A DNA stretch of 39,602 bases from Planctomycetota bacterium. Lineage in GTDB: Bacteria; Planctomycetota; UBA1135; GCA-002686595. The DNA is taken from assembly GCA_020638875.1 (NCBI GenBank), contig JACKHS010000026.1:1-39602 (forward strand), written 5' to 3'. Made by a program: the position numbers and the translations under genes. Positions 1 to 7,425 of the stretch are shown here, piece by piece; position 1 is the stretch's first letter, and each line of letters opens with the position of its first letter. A model generated the notes under the pieces. It had not been told where the DNA came from, searched no databases, and saw nothing but the letters and a program-made list of their open reading frames with translations.

Positions 1-1
1 G

Positions 2-781
2 GGCGCCGAGCCGCCGCGCTTCGGCCACCTTCCGCTGATTCTCGGCAAGAACGGCAAGAAGCTGTCGAAGCGCGACGGCTCCGTCTCGCTGCACGACTAC
101 ATCGAGCAGGGCTACTCGCGCGATGCCGTGGTCAACTTCCTCGCGCGCCAGGGCTGGGCGCTCGACGGCGAGACCGAGATCTTCTCGCGCGAGGAGTTCG
201 TCGCCCACTTCGACCCGGCGAACGTCTCGAAGGCCGGCGCCGTCTTCGACTTCGACAAGTTCCTGTGGATGAGCGGCGAGTACGTGCACAAGGAGCCGCT
301 CGACGAGCTCGCCGCGCACTGCGCGCCCTTCGTCGTCGCCGCCGGGCTGATGACGCAGGAGGAGCTCGAGGCGCGCGCCGACTGGTACCGCGCCGCGGTC
401 GCGGTGGGCCAGGAGCGCATCCGGCGCTACTCGGAGCTGCCGGGCGTGATCGACTTCCTGTTCATGCCCGACGACGCCGTGGTCTACGACGAGGCGGCCG
501 AGAAGAACGCGCGCAAGCACGAGGGACGGCTCGTCGAGCTGCGCGCGTACCGCGACCACCTGCAGGCGTACCTCGAGCTCGGCGTCGACCCCGAGGTGCT
601 GCGCGACGACGCCAAGACCTGGACCAGCGAGCGCAACCTGAAGTTCCCGCAGCTCTTCCAGCCCCTGCGCTGCGCGCTGACGGGCAAGGCCGGCGGCCCG
701 GACCTGTTCGACCTGATGGCCCTGCTCGGCCCGGCGGCGACCCTGCGGCGCCTCGAGGTGGGGCTAGAGCGGCTCGCGTAG
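2..781 (+). CDS. gltX: Glutamyl-tRNA synthetase, C-terminal part (5' truncated by window edge)
   Basis: The frame is open from base 2 and ends at TAG 779-781, so the start lies before the window. The first residues include KLSKRDG, the class I KMSKS-type motif of glutamyl-tRNA synthetases, followed by a YIEQGY..DAVVNFLARQGW segment typical of the family just after the motif. The remaining roughly 230 residues are the mostly helical anticodon-binding domain. The enzyme charges tRNA(Glu) with glutamate in the cytoplasm, using ATP. A non-discriminating or GlnRS-like form cannot be excluded because the catalytic domain is missing from view. The next gene starts 65 bases later in the same direction. 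Confidence 0.95.
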   Translation, partial: GAEPPRFGHLPLILGKNGKKLSKRDGSVSLHDYIEQGYSRDAVVNFLARQGWALDGETEIFSREEFVAHFDPANVSKAGAVFDFDKFLWMSGEYVHKEPLDELAAHCAPFVVAAGLMTQEELEARADWYRAAVAVGQERIRRYSELPGVIDFLFMPDDAVVYDEAAEKNARKHEGRLVELRAYRDHLQAYLELGVDPEVLRDDAKTWTSERNLKFPQLFQPLRCALTGKAGGPDLFDLMALLGPAATLRRLEVGLERLA

Positions 782-845
782 GCCTCCCGGCCCGCTTCCG
801 GGCCCGCGCGGCGGTCGGCGGTCAAGGGATCGCCGGCGCCGGCCG

Positions 846-1670
846 ATGGGGGAGTCGCGGCGTCCTGGCCGCGCGACCATGACGCCCGAGGCCCCCGACC
901 ACACGACCGCGCTGACCTGCGAGGGCGCGGCCCCGCTGCTGCACACGTACGTGGCGAAGGAGCTGGGGCGCGACGACACGCTGCGGCTGCGCTCGCACCT
1001 CGCGCGCTGCCCCGAGTGCATGGCGGCCTACCGCGACGCGGTCGAGACCACCGCCGCGCTCGGCAAGCAGGCCGGCGCCGTGCGCGAGCAGCGCATGGCC
1101 GAGCGTCAGCGCGTCGCGCGCGCCGCCAAGGCGCTCGGCAAGGACCTCTCGAAGACGCCCCGCAAGCGCAACTTCCGCCTGCGCATCGTGCTGATCCCGG
1201 CGGTGGTGATCTACGTCATCCTGCAGCTCACGAACCTCGGCCCCCCGCCCGGCAAGGTCACGATGCTCTCGGCCGAGGGCGGCGTGACGATCGGCGAGCG
1301 CGAGCCGGACTTCGCGCTGGGCCCGCCGCTCGTGCTGCCCGGCCGCTGGATCTTCACGAAGGACTTCGGCAAGGCCGTGCTCGAGGGCGGCTCGTGCACC
1401 GTGGACGTCGGGCGCAAGACGCAGCTGCTCGTCGAGTCGGCGCGCCCCGTGCGCTTCCGCCTGCGCGCCGGCCAGATGCGCGTCGTCGGCACCGCGAACG
1501 TCGTCACCGTGCTCGGCATGGTGCAGTTCGAGGAGGGCCGCGGCGTCCTGACCTTCGACGACCACGGGCTGTTCGTCGAGGCCGAGGCGGGCAGCATCAC
1601 GATGCTGACGCCCGACGGGCCGCAGCGCCTCGACCTGGGGCGCAAGCACCAGTTCACGATGGAGCTCTGA
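846..1670 (+). CDS. Zinc-finger anti-sigma-like membrane protein with FecR-like periplasmic part
   Basis: The N-terminus carries the zf-HC2 pattern: an upstream Cys, then H51-x3-C55-x2-C58, the metal site of many anti-sigma factors. A basic stretch and one membrane segment follow (about residues 115-132, RIVLIPAVVIYVILQL), then about 140 residues reading GKVTMLSAEGGVTIG onward, which resemble FecR-type beta repeats. The expected topology is zinc finger in the cytoplasm and FecR-like part outside. Two in-frame starts exist, ATG 846 and ATG 879; the second would give a protein 11 residues shorter and sits closer to the zinc finger. No ECF sigma gene lies beside it, so the partner is unknown. 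It ends inside a strong hairpin. Confidence 0.8.
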   Translation: MGESRRPGRATMTPEAPDHTTALTCEGAAPLLHTYVAKELGRDDTLRLRSHLARCPECMAAYRDAVETTAALGKQAGAVREQRMAERQRVARAAKALGKDLSKTPRKRNFRLRIVLIPAVVIYVILQLTNLGPPPGKVTMLSAEGGVTIGEREPDFALGPPLVLPGRWIFTKDFGKAVLEGGSCTVDVGRKTQLLVESARPVRFRLRAGQMRVVGTANVVTVLGMVQFEEGRGVLTFDDHGLFVEAEAGSITMLTPDGPQRLDLGRKHQFTMEL

Positions 1671-1704
1671 GAGCCTGCGAAGCATTCGCTTCCCAGGCTC
1701 TCAG
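1667..1704 (+). terminator. Long two-part hairpin at the end of the zinc-finger gene
   Basis: CTGAGAGCCTG (1667-1677) pairs perfectly with CAGGCTCTCAG (1694-1704). Inside it GAAGC and GCTTC form a second stem around ATTC. The left arm includes the stop codon of the preceding gene. No run of T follows, so it is either an intrinsic terminator of the GC-rich type or an mRNA 3'-end stabiliser. Confidence 0.65.
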
Positions 1705-1786
1705 ACTGCCCTTGGCACGGCCGCGAGCGCGGCCGTCGCGCAGAGTGCGAGACTTCTCCTCGCACTCGGAGCGCGCGCGGGCGCAG

Positions 1787-1792
1787 TACACT
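1787..1792 (+). promoter_or_regulatory. -10 box TACACT ahead of the phosphoesterase gene
   Basis: TACACT lies 7 bases before the GTG start at 1800. It matches the -10 form seen at other genes in this window (TAGACT, TAGAGT, TACACT). If used, transcription would begin at or within a base or two of the start codon, giving a leaderless mRNA. No clear -35 box was found. Confidence 0.4.
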
Positions 1793-1799
1793 GCGCGCC

Positions 1800-2660
1800 G
1801 TGACGTTGCGCGCTCCCGTCCGCCGCTACTCCGACGCCTTCCTGGCCTTCGCGCTGGGCGTGGAGGTGGTCTGCGCGGCGCTGGGCGGCCGGCGCTGGTA
1901 CCGCGCGCGCCACCTGGCCCCGGCGCGGCTCGCGCTGCGCCGCGAGCGCGTGGTCGTGCCCGACCTGCCGGACGGGCTCGCGGGCCTGCGCCTCGCGCAG
2001 CTCAGCGACCTGCACGCCGGGCGCTACCTCGGCCGCGGCGACCTGCGCGCGGCGGTGGACGCGGTGAACGCGTTCGAGCCCGATGTCGTCGCCCTGACCG
2101 GCGACTTCGTCTCGCACCACTGGAGCGACGCGCTCGCGCTGGTGGACGACCTCGCGCGCCTCGCGCCGCGGCGCGCCTGCGTGGCGGTGTTCGGCAACCA
2201 CGACTACCGCGACCGCGCCGAGGGGCGCATCGCCGAGGCCTTCGCCGCGGCGGGCGTGCGCGTGCTGCGCGACGAGTGCCTGCGCGTGGACACGGGCGCC
2301 GGCGTGCTCGCGCTCGTGGGCCTCGAGGACCTCGAGGAGGCCAAGCGCGTCGACCTCGACGCCGCGCGCGCCGACGTGCAGCCGGGCGACGTCGAGGTCG
2401 TGCTCTGCCACCACCCGGCCGGCGGCCCGCGCCTCGCGCGCCCGGGCTGCGCGCTGGTGCTCAGCGGCCACACGCACGGCGTGCAGGTCGACCTGCCCTT
2501 CCTGCGCCGCTTCGGCCCGGCGCACCCCGGCCTGCGCCTCACGCACGGCGCGACGACGCAGCTCGTCTCGCGCGGCGTCGGCGTCGTCGGCCTGCCGCTG
2601 CGCGTGGGCGCGCCGGCCGAGGTCGTGCTCGTCGAGCTCGCGCGGGAGGGCGCGGCGTGA
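1800..2660 (+). CDS. YkuE/YaeI-type metallophosphoesterase
   Basis: All signature blocks of the calcineurin-like phosphoesterase fold are present in order: SDLHAG, LTGDFV, FGNHDYR, CHHP and SGHTHGVQ. These residues bind a two-metal centre (typically Mn, Fe or Zn). The closest general type is the membrane-associated YkuE/YaeI group, some of which act on phospholipid or UDP-sugar-lipid pyrophosphate bonds; the true substrate is not readable. The N-terminus (residues 8-25) is moderately hydrophobic and may be an anchor. The GTG start was chosen because it directly follows a TACACT box and gives the family length of about 285 residues. Its stop overlaps the start of the next gene by GTGA, so the two are probably co-translated. 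Confidence 0.85.
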   Translation: MTLRAPVRRYSDAFLAFALGVEVVCAALGGRRWYRARHLAPARLALRRERVVVPDLPDGLAGLRLAQLSDLHAGRYLGRGDLRAAVDAVNAFEPDVVALTGDFVSHHWSDALALVDDLARLAPRRACVAVFGNHDYRDRAEGRIAEAFAAAGVRVLRDECLRVDTGAGVLALVGLEDLEEAKRVDLDAARADVQPGDVEVVLCHHPAGGPRLARPGCALVLSGHTHGVQVDLPFLRRFGPAHPGLRLTHGATTQLVSRGVGVVGLPLRVGAPAEVVLVELAREGAA

Positions 2661-3553
2661 GGGGCAGCCTCGCGTTGCACGCCGGCGTGCTGTGGGTCGG
2701 CACGGAGACCGAGCACGCGCGCGTGCAGAGCTACGACCTCGACGGCGCGCCGCTCGAGGCCGCCTTCGAGGTGCTCGGCGAGGACGGCGGCCCGGCCTCG
2801 GCCGAGGGCCTGGCCGTCGACGCGGACCACCGCGTGTGGGTGGCCGACGGCGTCGGCAAGCGGCTGGTGGGCTACTCGCTCGTCGGCGCGCCGCTCGCGC
2901 GCGTCGAGGCCGCCCGCACCGGCACGCGCGACGCGCGCGGCGTGCTCGCGCGCTGCGTCGACGTCGCCACGCGCGGCGTCGAGGACGAGCAGGTGCTCTA
3001 CGTCGCCTCCGGCGGCACGCGCCGCCACGCGCTGCAGGCGCTGCCGCTCGGCCCGGGCCGCTACACCGAGTCGCTGCGCCCCGCGGGCGAGCAGGACGGG
3101 CGCTTCCACGACCTGCGCGGCCTCGCGCTCGGCGACGCGGGGCGCGAGGTCTGGGCCTGCGAGGCCGGGCGCGCGCGGCTGCAGGTCTTCCGCGACCACG
3201 ACTTCCACCGCGCCGTGGCGCCCGTGCTCGGCGCTGCGCGCTTCGAGCCCAACGCCGTGGCCGTGTGCGCGGACGGGCGCCTGGTGGTCGCGCAGGGCGG
3301 CGCGGCGAGCGCGCTGCTCCTGCTCGCGCCCGGCGGGCGCCTCCTGCGCGTGCTGGCCGAGGGCGGCGGCGAGCCCGGGCGCGTGCTCGACCCCGGCGAC
3401 GTCGTCGTGCAGCCCGGCGCCGCGGACCGCGACACGCGCGTCGTCGTGATCGACCGCGACGGGCTGCGCGTGCAGGTCTTCAACCTCGAGGGGCGCTGCT
3501 GGGGCGCCTTCGTGGGGGAGGCCTTCCTGTCCGACGCGACGGACCTCGCCTGA
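2657..3553 (+). CDS. Beta-propeller (NHL/SMP-30-like) protein
   Basis: The start is GTG 2657, overlapping the upstream TGA in the sequence GTGA; this gives 298 residues. The longer open frame upstream is out-of-frame reading through the previous gene. Repeated blocks of the type 'LAVDADHRVWVADGVGKRLVGYSLVG', 'GLALGDAGREVWACEAGRARLQVF' and 'VVVIDRDGLRVQVFNLEGR' are spaced like blades of an NHL-type six-bladed propeller. There is no signal peptide, so it is probably cytoplasmic. Function is unknown. Coupling to a phosphoesterase suggests a joint role, which is inference only. Confidence 0.75.
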   Translation: MRGSLALHAGVLWVGTETEHARVQSYDLDGAPLEAAFEVLGEDGGPASAEGLAVDADHRVWVADGVGKRLVGYSLVGAPLARVEAARTGTRDARGVLARCVDVATRGVEDEQVLYVASGGTRRHALQALPLGPGRYTESLRPAGEQDGRFHDLRGLALGDAGREVWACEAGRARLQVFRDHDFHRAVAPVLGAARFEPNAVAVCADGRLVVAQGGAASALLLLAPGGRLLRVLAEGGGEPGRVLDPGDVVVQPGAADRDTRVVVIDRDGLRVQVFNLEGRCWGAFVGEAFLSDATDLA

Positions 3554-3656
3554 GCCCCCGGGCCGCCGCCGGAAGCCCCGGAACGGCTGCGCCCGGCCGC
3601 GCGCTCGCGCCGATAGGGGAGGCTCCGCGTCCGCTCCCCCGGCGCGGCCGCTCCCC

Positions 3657-5096
3657 ATGCTGCGCACCGTCGTCACCACCTTGCTCGGCCTCGCCCTGCT
3701 CGTGCCCGCCGCCCGCGGCGGCGACGAGGGGCGTCGCCAGTCGACCTTCTCCTGGGCCCAGACGAGTCAGGACCTCGGCACCGTCGCCGTGCCCGCCACC
3801 GGCGGCACGAGCCCGTGGTACCAGGGCCCGCTCGGCACGCGCTACCGCAGCGTGCCCAGCTACACCGGCGACCCGACCTTCGAGGTCGTGATCCGCGCGC
3901 CGCAGTCGGGCAGCCCGACGCTGGCCGAGCGGCTCCTGATCCAGATCCCGGCCGGCTTCTACGCGCAGCCCTGGTCGAACCGCGCGGCGGTCTTCGGCTT
4001 CCACTCCTTCGGCGTCAGCGAGAAGGACGTGTTCCTCAACAGCTCGCTCGCGTGGGAGTGCAGCGCGCGCCAGTGGCTGCTCGTCGCGCCCTACGGCCTG
4101 ACGGACACGAACTACGCCTGCCCGCAGACGCAGGACTCGCTCGAGGCGATGGGGCACGTGCTCTACTCGCTGATCCCGTTCAACTACCGCCGCGTGTACG
4201 CGGTCGGCTTCTCGATGGGCGGCCTGTCCGCGCTGAGCTACGCGACCCGTCACCTCGATCCGTGGCAGCTCCAGTTCGCCGGCGTCGTCGTGCACACCGC
4301 GCCGCTGGACATGCGCCGCGAGGTGCAGGTGAAGCCCTTCATCGCGTCGATCCTGCTGGCGAACGCGGCGCACTTCGGCGCGACGTACGCGACCGCGCCC
4401 TTCGAGTACGAGCGCGTCTCCCCGGTGCGCTTCCTGACCAGCGGCCTGGTCGACGACCAGGCCGCGCCCGTCGTGAACCTCGAGGGCCGGCCGATCTTCC
4501 TGCACGCCAACCTGGCCGACCCCGACCCGCTGCTCGTCTCGGGCATGACCGAGCTCGGCTCGTTCCTGTCGGCGCGCGGCGCGTGGGTCTACCCGTCGCT
4601 CGTGCACGACCCGGCGGCCGGCCACGCCTGGTCGACGCTGCCGATGGCGCAGGCGCTCGACTTCGTCGCGCAGTCCTGGCTGCCGGCGGTGGGGCCGCCC
4701 AAGGTCGAGGTCTTCGCCGACCGCCCCGGTCGCTGGCCGCACGCCGAGGTGCTCGCCCAGCCGCCCGACACCTTCGCGCGCTACACGCTCGAGCTCTCGC
4801 CCGTCGCGGCGAGCACGCCCAACAGCGTCGCGCTGACGGCGACGCGCGAGCTCGACCAGGTGCTGCTGGACCTCGGCCGCCTGAACCTCTCCAAGCTCGC
4901 GCCGCTCGAGGTGCGCCACCAGAGCGCCGACGGCTCGCCCGACACCTTGATCCTCGCGGGGTACGCGGGGCCGCCGAGCGCGGTCACTGTCGACGGCGGC
5001 GCGCCGGTCTCGGTGCAGTGGCAGGACGTCTACCAGGAGCTGTGGATCCAGCCGACGAGCGACGGCCACGCCTGCACGCTCGTCGTCACGCCGTAG
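3657..5096 (+). CDS. Secreted alpha/beta-hydrolase (serine esterase or depolymerase type)
   Basis: A clear Sec signal peptide (MLRTVVTTLLGLALLVPAARG) is followed by a 455-residue mature protein. The nucleophile elbow is GFSMGG with Ser186, and a plausible catalytic His is H323 in AGHAWS. The arrangement resembles secreted feruloyl-esterase or poly-hydroxyalkanoate-depolymerase-like hydrolases, but no substrate-specific motif is visible. The last 130 residues (from about GPPKVEVFADRPGRW) look like a beta-rich accessory domain. The upstream 103-base gap could hold a promoter. No obvious terminator follows on this strand; the hairpin at 5213-5238 has its T-tract on the other strand. Confidence 0.75.
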   Translation: MLRTVVTTLLGLALLVPAARGGDEGRRQSTFSWAQTSQDLGTVAVPATGGTSPWYQGPLGTRYRSVPSYTGDPTFEVVIRAPQSGSPTLAERLLIQIPAGFYAQPWSNRAAVFGFHSFGVSEKDVFLNSSLAWECSARQWLLVAPYGLTDTNYACPQTQDSLEAMGHVLYSLIPFNYRRVYAVGFSMGGLSALSYATRHLDPWQLQFAGVVVHTAPLDMRREVQVKPFIASILLANAAHFGATYATAPFEYERVSPVRFLTSGLVDDQAAPVVNLEGRPIFLHANLADPDPLLVSGMTELGSFLSARGAWVYPSLVHDPAAGHAWSTLPMAQALDFVAQSWLPAVGPPKVEVFADRPGRWPHAEVLAQPPDTFARYTLELSPVAASTPNSVALTATRELDQVLLDLGRLNLSKLAPLEVRHQSADGSPDTLILAGYAGPPSAVTVDGGAPVSVQWQDVYQELWIQPTSDGHACTLVVTP

Positions 5097-5200
5097 GGCG
5101 GCGCCGGCGGCGCGGCGCGCGTGGGGCCGCCAACCGACGCGCGACGCGTTCGGTTCCTGCCGTGCGACGAGTCCGCTGCCTGACGTGCGACGAGTCGCAG

Positions 5201-5238
5201 GGAAAGAAAAGGGGCCGACAGCGGGAAGTCTGTCGGCC
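5201..5238 (-). terminator. Intrinsic terminator on the minus strand
   Basis: GGCCGACAG (5213-5221) and CTGTCGGCC (5230-5238) form a perfect 9-bp stem with an 8-base loop. On the minus strand it is followed by CCTTTTCTTTCC, the only T-rich tract next to a hairpin in this part of the window. On the plus strand the bases after the stem are purine-rich, so it works in the minus direction only. Confidence 0.75.
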
Positions 5239-5315
5239 CGAGGGAGAGATGAGCATCGTCAGGCTTCCCGGGGTCGCGCCGCTCGCAATAGCGCGATCCC
5301 TCCTGTCGAAACTCA
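5203..5315 (-). ncRNA. Candidate small RNA of about 110 nt
   Basis: On the minus strand a promoter (TTGGAC, 16-base spacer, TACACT) lies just upstream and a strong intrinsic terminator lies about 75 bases downstream of the predicted start. Between them there is no credible gene. The transcript could fold with a TCGCGC/GCGCGA stem in its middle. It contains a good Shine-Dalgarno-like AGGAGGG followed by a TTG-started frame of 9 codons, which may be chance. It matches no RNA family I recognise (no SRP, 6S, RNase P or tmRNA core). No gene lies downstream in the same direction, so it is not an mRNA leader. Boundaries are estimates. Confidence 0.45.
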
Positions 5316-5321
5316 GGCGTA

Positions 5322-5349
5322 AGTGTAGCCCTCCCGCGCCCCCGTCCAA
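5322..5349 (-). promoter_or_regulatory. Sigma-70-type promoter for the candidate small RNA
   Basis: Reading the minus strand, TTGGAC (complement of 5344-5349), a 16-base spacer and TACACT (complement of 5322-5327). The -10 box resembles the tRNA promoter in the same window (TTGACT-17-TAGAGT). Confidence 0.5.
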
Positions 5350-5413
5350 GCTTTGCCCGGGAAAATCATGCAGGTTTCGTGACGGCCGTGGCGAGCCGCC
5401 GCGCGCGAGCTGA

Positions 5414-5450
5414 TGGCGCTTAGGGTATTCACCCTATGCCTCGAGCGCCA
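5414..5450. other. Two-part inverted repeat downstream of the minus-strand gene
   Basis: TGGCGCT (5414-5420) pairs with AGCGCCA (5444-5450), and inside it TAGGGT (5421-5426) pairs with ACCCTA (5431-5436) around ATTC. It starts 50 bases past the stop of the minus-strand gene ending at 5500. It could be that gene's transcript end or a protein-binding site. The rest of the 5097-5499 gap holds only the candidate small RNA unit. Confidence 0.4.
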
Positions 5451-5499
5451 GCGTCTTCTCGCGGACTTCGCGTGCGCGGCTCGGGAGGGGGACGCGCGC

Positions 5500-6546
5500 C
5501 TAGACGTCGAGCGGCACGCGCAGCTCGACGCGCAGACCGTGCGCGTCGCGCGCACCGACGCGCGCGTCGAGGCCGAGGGCCGCGAGGTCGCGCGCGAGGC
5601 GTCCGAGGTCCTCGCCGCGCACGTGCGGCGCCGAGTCCTCGAAGACGAGGCGGCCCGCGTCGGCGTCGCTCGCCGTCCACGTGACCGCGAGGCGCCGCCG
5701 TCCCGGCGGGCAGTGGGCGAGCGCGTCGAACGCGCACAGCTCGAGGCGCGCGAGGCCCGCGCGCAACGCGCCGGCGGCGAGCGTCGAGCCGCGTCGGGCG
5801 AGCGCCGGCGCGAGCAGCGCGTCGAGGTGCACGCCCGCGCGCTGCGCGCGCTTCGTCGCGCTGCGGTGCCACGCGTCGAGCTCGGCGCCGGGCACGCTCG
5901 CGTCGTCGTCGTCGTCGCTCGCGCTGTCGCGCAGCACGTCGCCGAGCAGCTCGGCGAGGTGGTGGCGTTCGTGGTCGAGGAAGCTGGCGAGCGCCGCGTC
6001 GTCGCGCGCGTCGAGCTCGCCGTGGAGCAGGGCTTCGGTCGTTCGGATTCCGGTCAAGAGATCGTCCAGCAAGGGGTCTTGGGCGTCGCCGGCGTCGGAG
6101 GCCGGCAGGGGGGCGCCGAGGATGGAGAGCAGCGTGGGCGCGTCGGCGTCGGCGCCCTCGACGGCCGCCAGCACCTCGAGCAGCGCCTCGACCAGCTCGA
6201 GCGGCGCCTCGTCCTCGCCCGGCCCGCCGAGGGCCAGCGCCGAGGCGCGCGCACCGCGCCGCGCGACGAACACGCGCGCCAGCGGCAGGCGCCCGTCGAG
6301 CTCGCCGCGCGCCACGGCGGCCACGAGCTCCGCGTCGGGCAACAGGTCGCGCGGTCCGCGCGCGAGCACCTCGATCCAGCCCGCGGCCTCGTCGCCCTCC
6401 GCGCGGCGCAGCAGCGCGGCGCTCTGGGCGAAGCCGCCCGCGAGCAGCGCCTCGACCAGCACCCGGTCGCGGGTGACGGGGTCGGCGCAGTCGACGAGGC
6501 GCTCGGTCAGGCGCGCGAGCTCGTCCAGGCGGGAGGGGGGCGTCAT
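5500..6546 (-). CDS. Unrecognised 348-residue protein, possibly a degenerate histidine-kinase-like ATPase
   Basis: The start is taken as ATG at 6546 (MTPPSRLDELARLTERLV); an upstream extension would run antisense through the cupin gene and is rejected. Residues 1-150 read like a GAF-type sensor region (LLAGGFAQSAALLRRAEG). A helical segment (LLDDLLTGIRTTEALLHG..FLDHERHHLAELLGDVL) resembles a kinase dimerisation helix. The C-terminus (LAVTWTASDADAGRLVFEDSAPHV..LGLDARVGARDAHGLRVELRVPL) has the rhythm of a HATPase_c domain, but canonical N, G1 and G2 boxes are not clear. No membrane segment or receiver domain is seen. It is divergent from the cupin gene, with 88 bases between starts. Function is unknown. 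Confidence 0.6.
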   Translation of the reverse strand: MTPPSRLDELARLTERLVDCADPVTRDRVLVEALLAGGFAQSAALLRRAEGDEAAGWIEVLARGPRDLLPDAELVAAVARGELDGRLPLARVFVARRGARASALALGGPGEDEAPLELVEALLEVLAAVEGADADAPTLLSILGAPLPASDAGDAQDPLLDDLLTGIRTTEALLHGELDARDDAALASFLDHERHHLAELLGDVLRDSASDDDDDASVPGAELDAWHRSATKRAQRAGVHLDALLAPALARRGSTLAAGALRAGLARLELCAFDALAHCPPGRRRLAVTWTASDADAGRLVFEDSAPHVRGEDLGRLARDLAALGLDARVGARDAHGLRVELRVPLDV

Positions 6547-6618
6547 CGGGGCGCGGCGGGGGCCGCACCCACCCTCTCGACCGCCGGGCCGGGGCGACCT
6601 GACGGGGCGCCGACGCGC

Positions 6619-6624
6619 TAGACT
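6619..6624 (+). promoter_or_regulatory. -10 box TAGACT ahead of the cupin gene
   Basis: TAGACTGG begins 16 bases before the ATG at 6635. The same octamer occurs at 21581 ahead of the LacI-type gene. The predicted mRNA leader is only a few bases. Confidence 0.4.
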
Positions 6625-6634
6625 GGCCGCCGCC

Positions 6635-7039
6635 ATGGAACTGGGCCGGATTCCCGCATTCGAGGCGCACCTCGACCTCGCGCGCCTGCCCTGGCGCGCG
6701 ACGAAGAGCCCCGGCGTGAGCTGGATCCTCGTCGCGCCCGACGAGGCCGCCTTCCGCGCCGCGCTCGCCGCGGGCGGGGGCGAGGTCGTCGCGCTGATCC
6801 GCATGGACCCCGGCTGCGGCTACCCGCCGCACCGCCACCTCGGCGACGAGGAGGTGCTCGTGCTGCAGGGCGGCTACGCGGACGAGCTGGGCGAGTACCG
6901 CGCGGGGAGCTGGGTGCGCTACCCGGCGGGCTCGAGCCACGCGCCCGTGGCGCTGGGGGACGCGGCGGCGCCGAGCGGGCCGGGGAACGAGGTGTGCGTG
7001 CTGTTCGCGACCGCCCGCGGCGGCACGCTCCCGCTCTGA
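6635..7039 (+). CDS. ChrR-like cupin protein
   Basis: This 134-residue single-domain cupin reads MDPGCGYPPHRHLGDEEVLVLQGGY..AGSWVRYPAGSSHAPVA. The H-x-H, E and distal H pattern are the usual metal ligands, and the layout is that of the C-terminal cupin of ChrR-type anti-sigma factors (ChrR binds Zn and senses singlet oxygen). Here the zinc-finger anti-sigma half of ChrR is absent, so an enzymatic or small-molecule-binding role is equally possible. A TAGACT box close upstream suggests it is transcribed on its own. Confidence 0.75.
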   Translation: MELGRIPAFEAHLDLARLPWRATKSPGVSWILVAPDEAAFRAALAAGGGEVVALIRMDPGCGYPPHRHLGDEEVLVLQGGYADELGEYRAGSWVRYPAGSSHAPVALGDAAAPSGPGNEVCVLFATARGGTLPL

Positions 7040-7300
7040 CGGGCTGTTCGGGCGGCGCGTGGGCGGTGGGGCGGGGCGCGCGGCGTCCACCACGCGGCGC
7101 ACAGCCCCGAGGGCGGCGTCGCGCGCGGGCCTGGCGGGCGCCCGCCGGGCCCGCGCGCGTGACGGCGCGCGGACGTCGCGCGTGCGCCGGGGTTGCGCCG
7201 CCGCCGTCCCCACGCGACCCAGGCAGGACCGAGCTGCGGCGCGCCGTAGCTTCGGCCGCGCCGAGCGTGTATGCAGGCCAGTCCGGCGGGCCCGCCGCCC
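7040..7300. other. GC-rich intergenic stretch without a gene
   Basis: No open frame here has a plausible start and protein-like composition. The one structure seen is a perfect 14-bp palindrome GGCGGGCGCCCGCC at 7133-7146 inside a longer GC-rich inverted region, about 95 bases after the cupin stop; it may act as a transcript end. Tandem repeats begin right after this stretch. Confidence 0.4.
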
Positions 7301-7388
7301 TTCGAGCGACCCCGGTTCCTTCGAGCGACCCCGGTTCCTTCGAGCGACCCCGTTCCTTCGAGCGACCCCGTTCCTTCGAGCGACCCCC
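7301..7388. repeat. Five tandem copies of an 18-19 bp repeat upstream of a NifS-like gene
   Basis: Units are TTCGAGCGACCCCGGTTCC (7301-7319 and 7320-7338), TTCGAGCGACCCCGTTCC (7339-7356 and 7357-7374) and a partial copy TTCGAGCGACCCC (7375-7387, followed by more C). Units are contiguous with no spacers. The array ends 38 bases before the start codon at 7426. In one frame it reads as repeated FERP residues, but that frame has no proper gene context. It could be a set of regulator-binding sites or a slippage-prone repeat. Confidence 0.85.
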
Positions 7389-7413
7389 GCCCCCGCGATC
7401 CCCCGCCCCCCCG

Positions 7414-7419
7414 CATACT
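7414..7419 (+). promoter_or_regulatory. -10-like box CATACT next to the NifS-like start
   Basis: CATACT ends 6 bases before the ATG at 7426, so a transcript made from it would be leaderless. There is no convincing -35 box, since the repeat array occupies that position. Confidence 0.3.
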
Positions 7420-7425
7420 GGACCC

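Noticed and set aside
1016..2656. Long open frame running into the beta-propeller gene
   Set aside because: It is an Arg/Ala-rich out-of-frame reading of two real genes; the real start is the GTG overlapping the upstream stop at 2657.
5225..5300. Small peptide gene inside the candidate small RNA
   Set aside because: The TTG-started frame has only nine codons and no supporting homology; the Shine-Dalgarno match alone is weak.
5429..7213. Very long minus-strand frame overlapping the histidine-kinase-like gene and cupin
   Set aside because: Composition is almost all Arg, Ala and Pro, typical of shadow frames in this GC-rich DNA.
7301..7388. CRISPR array
   Set aside because: The repeats are directly contiguous with no spacers and there are no cas genes.
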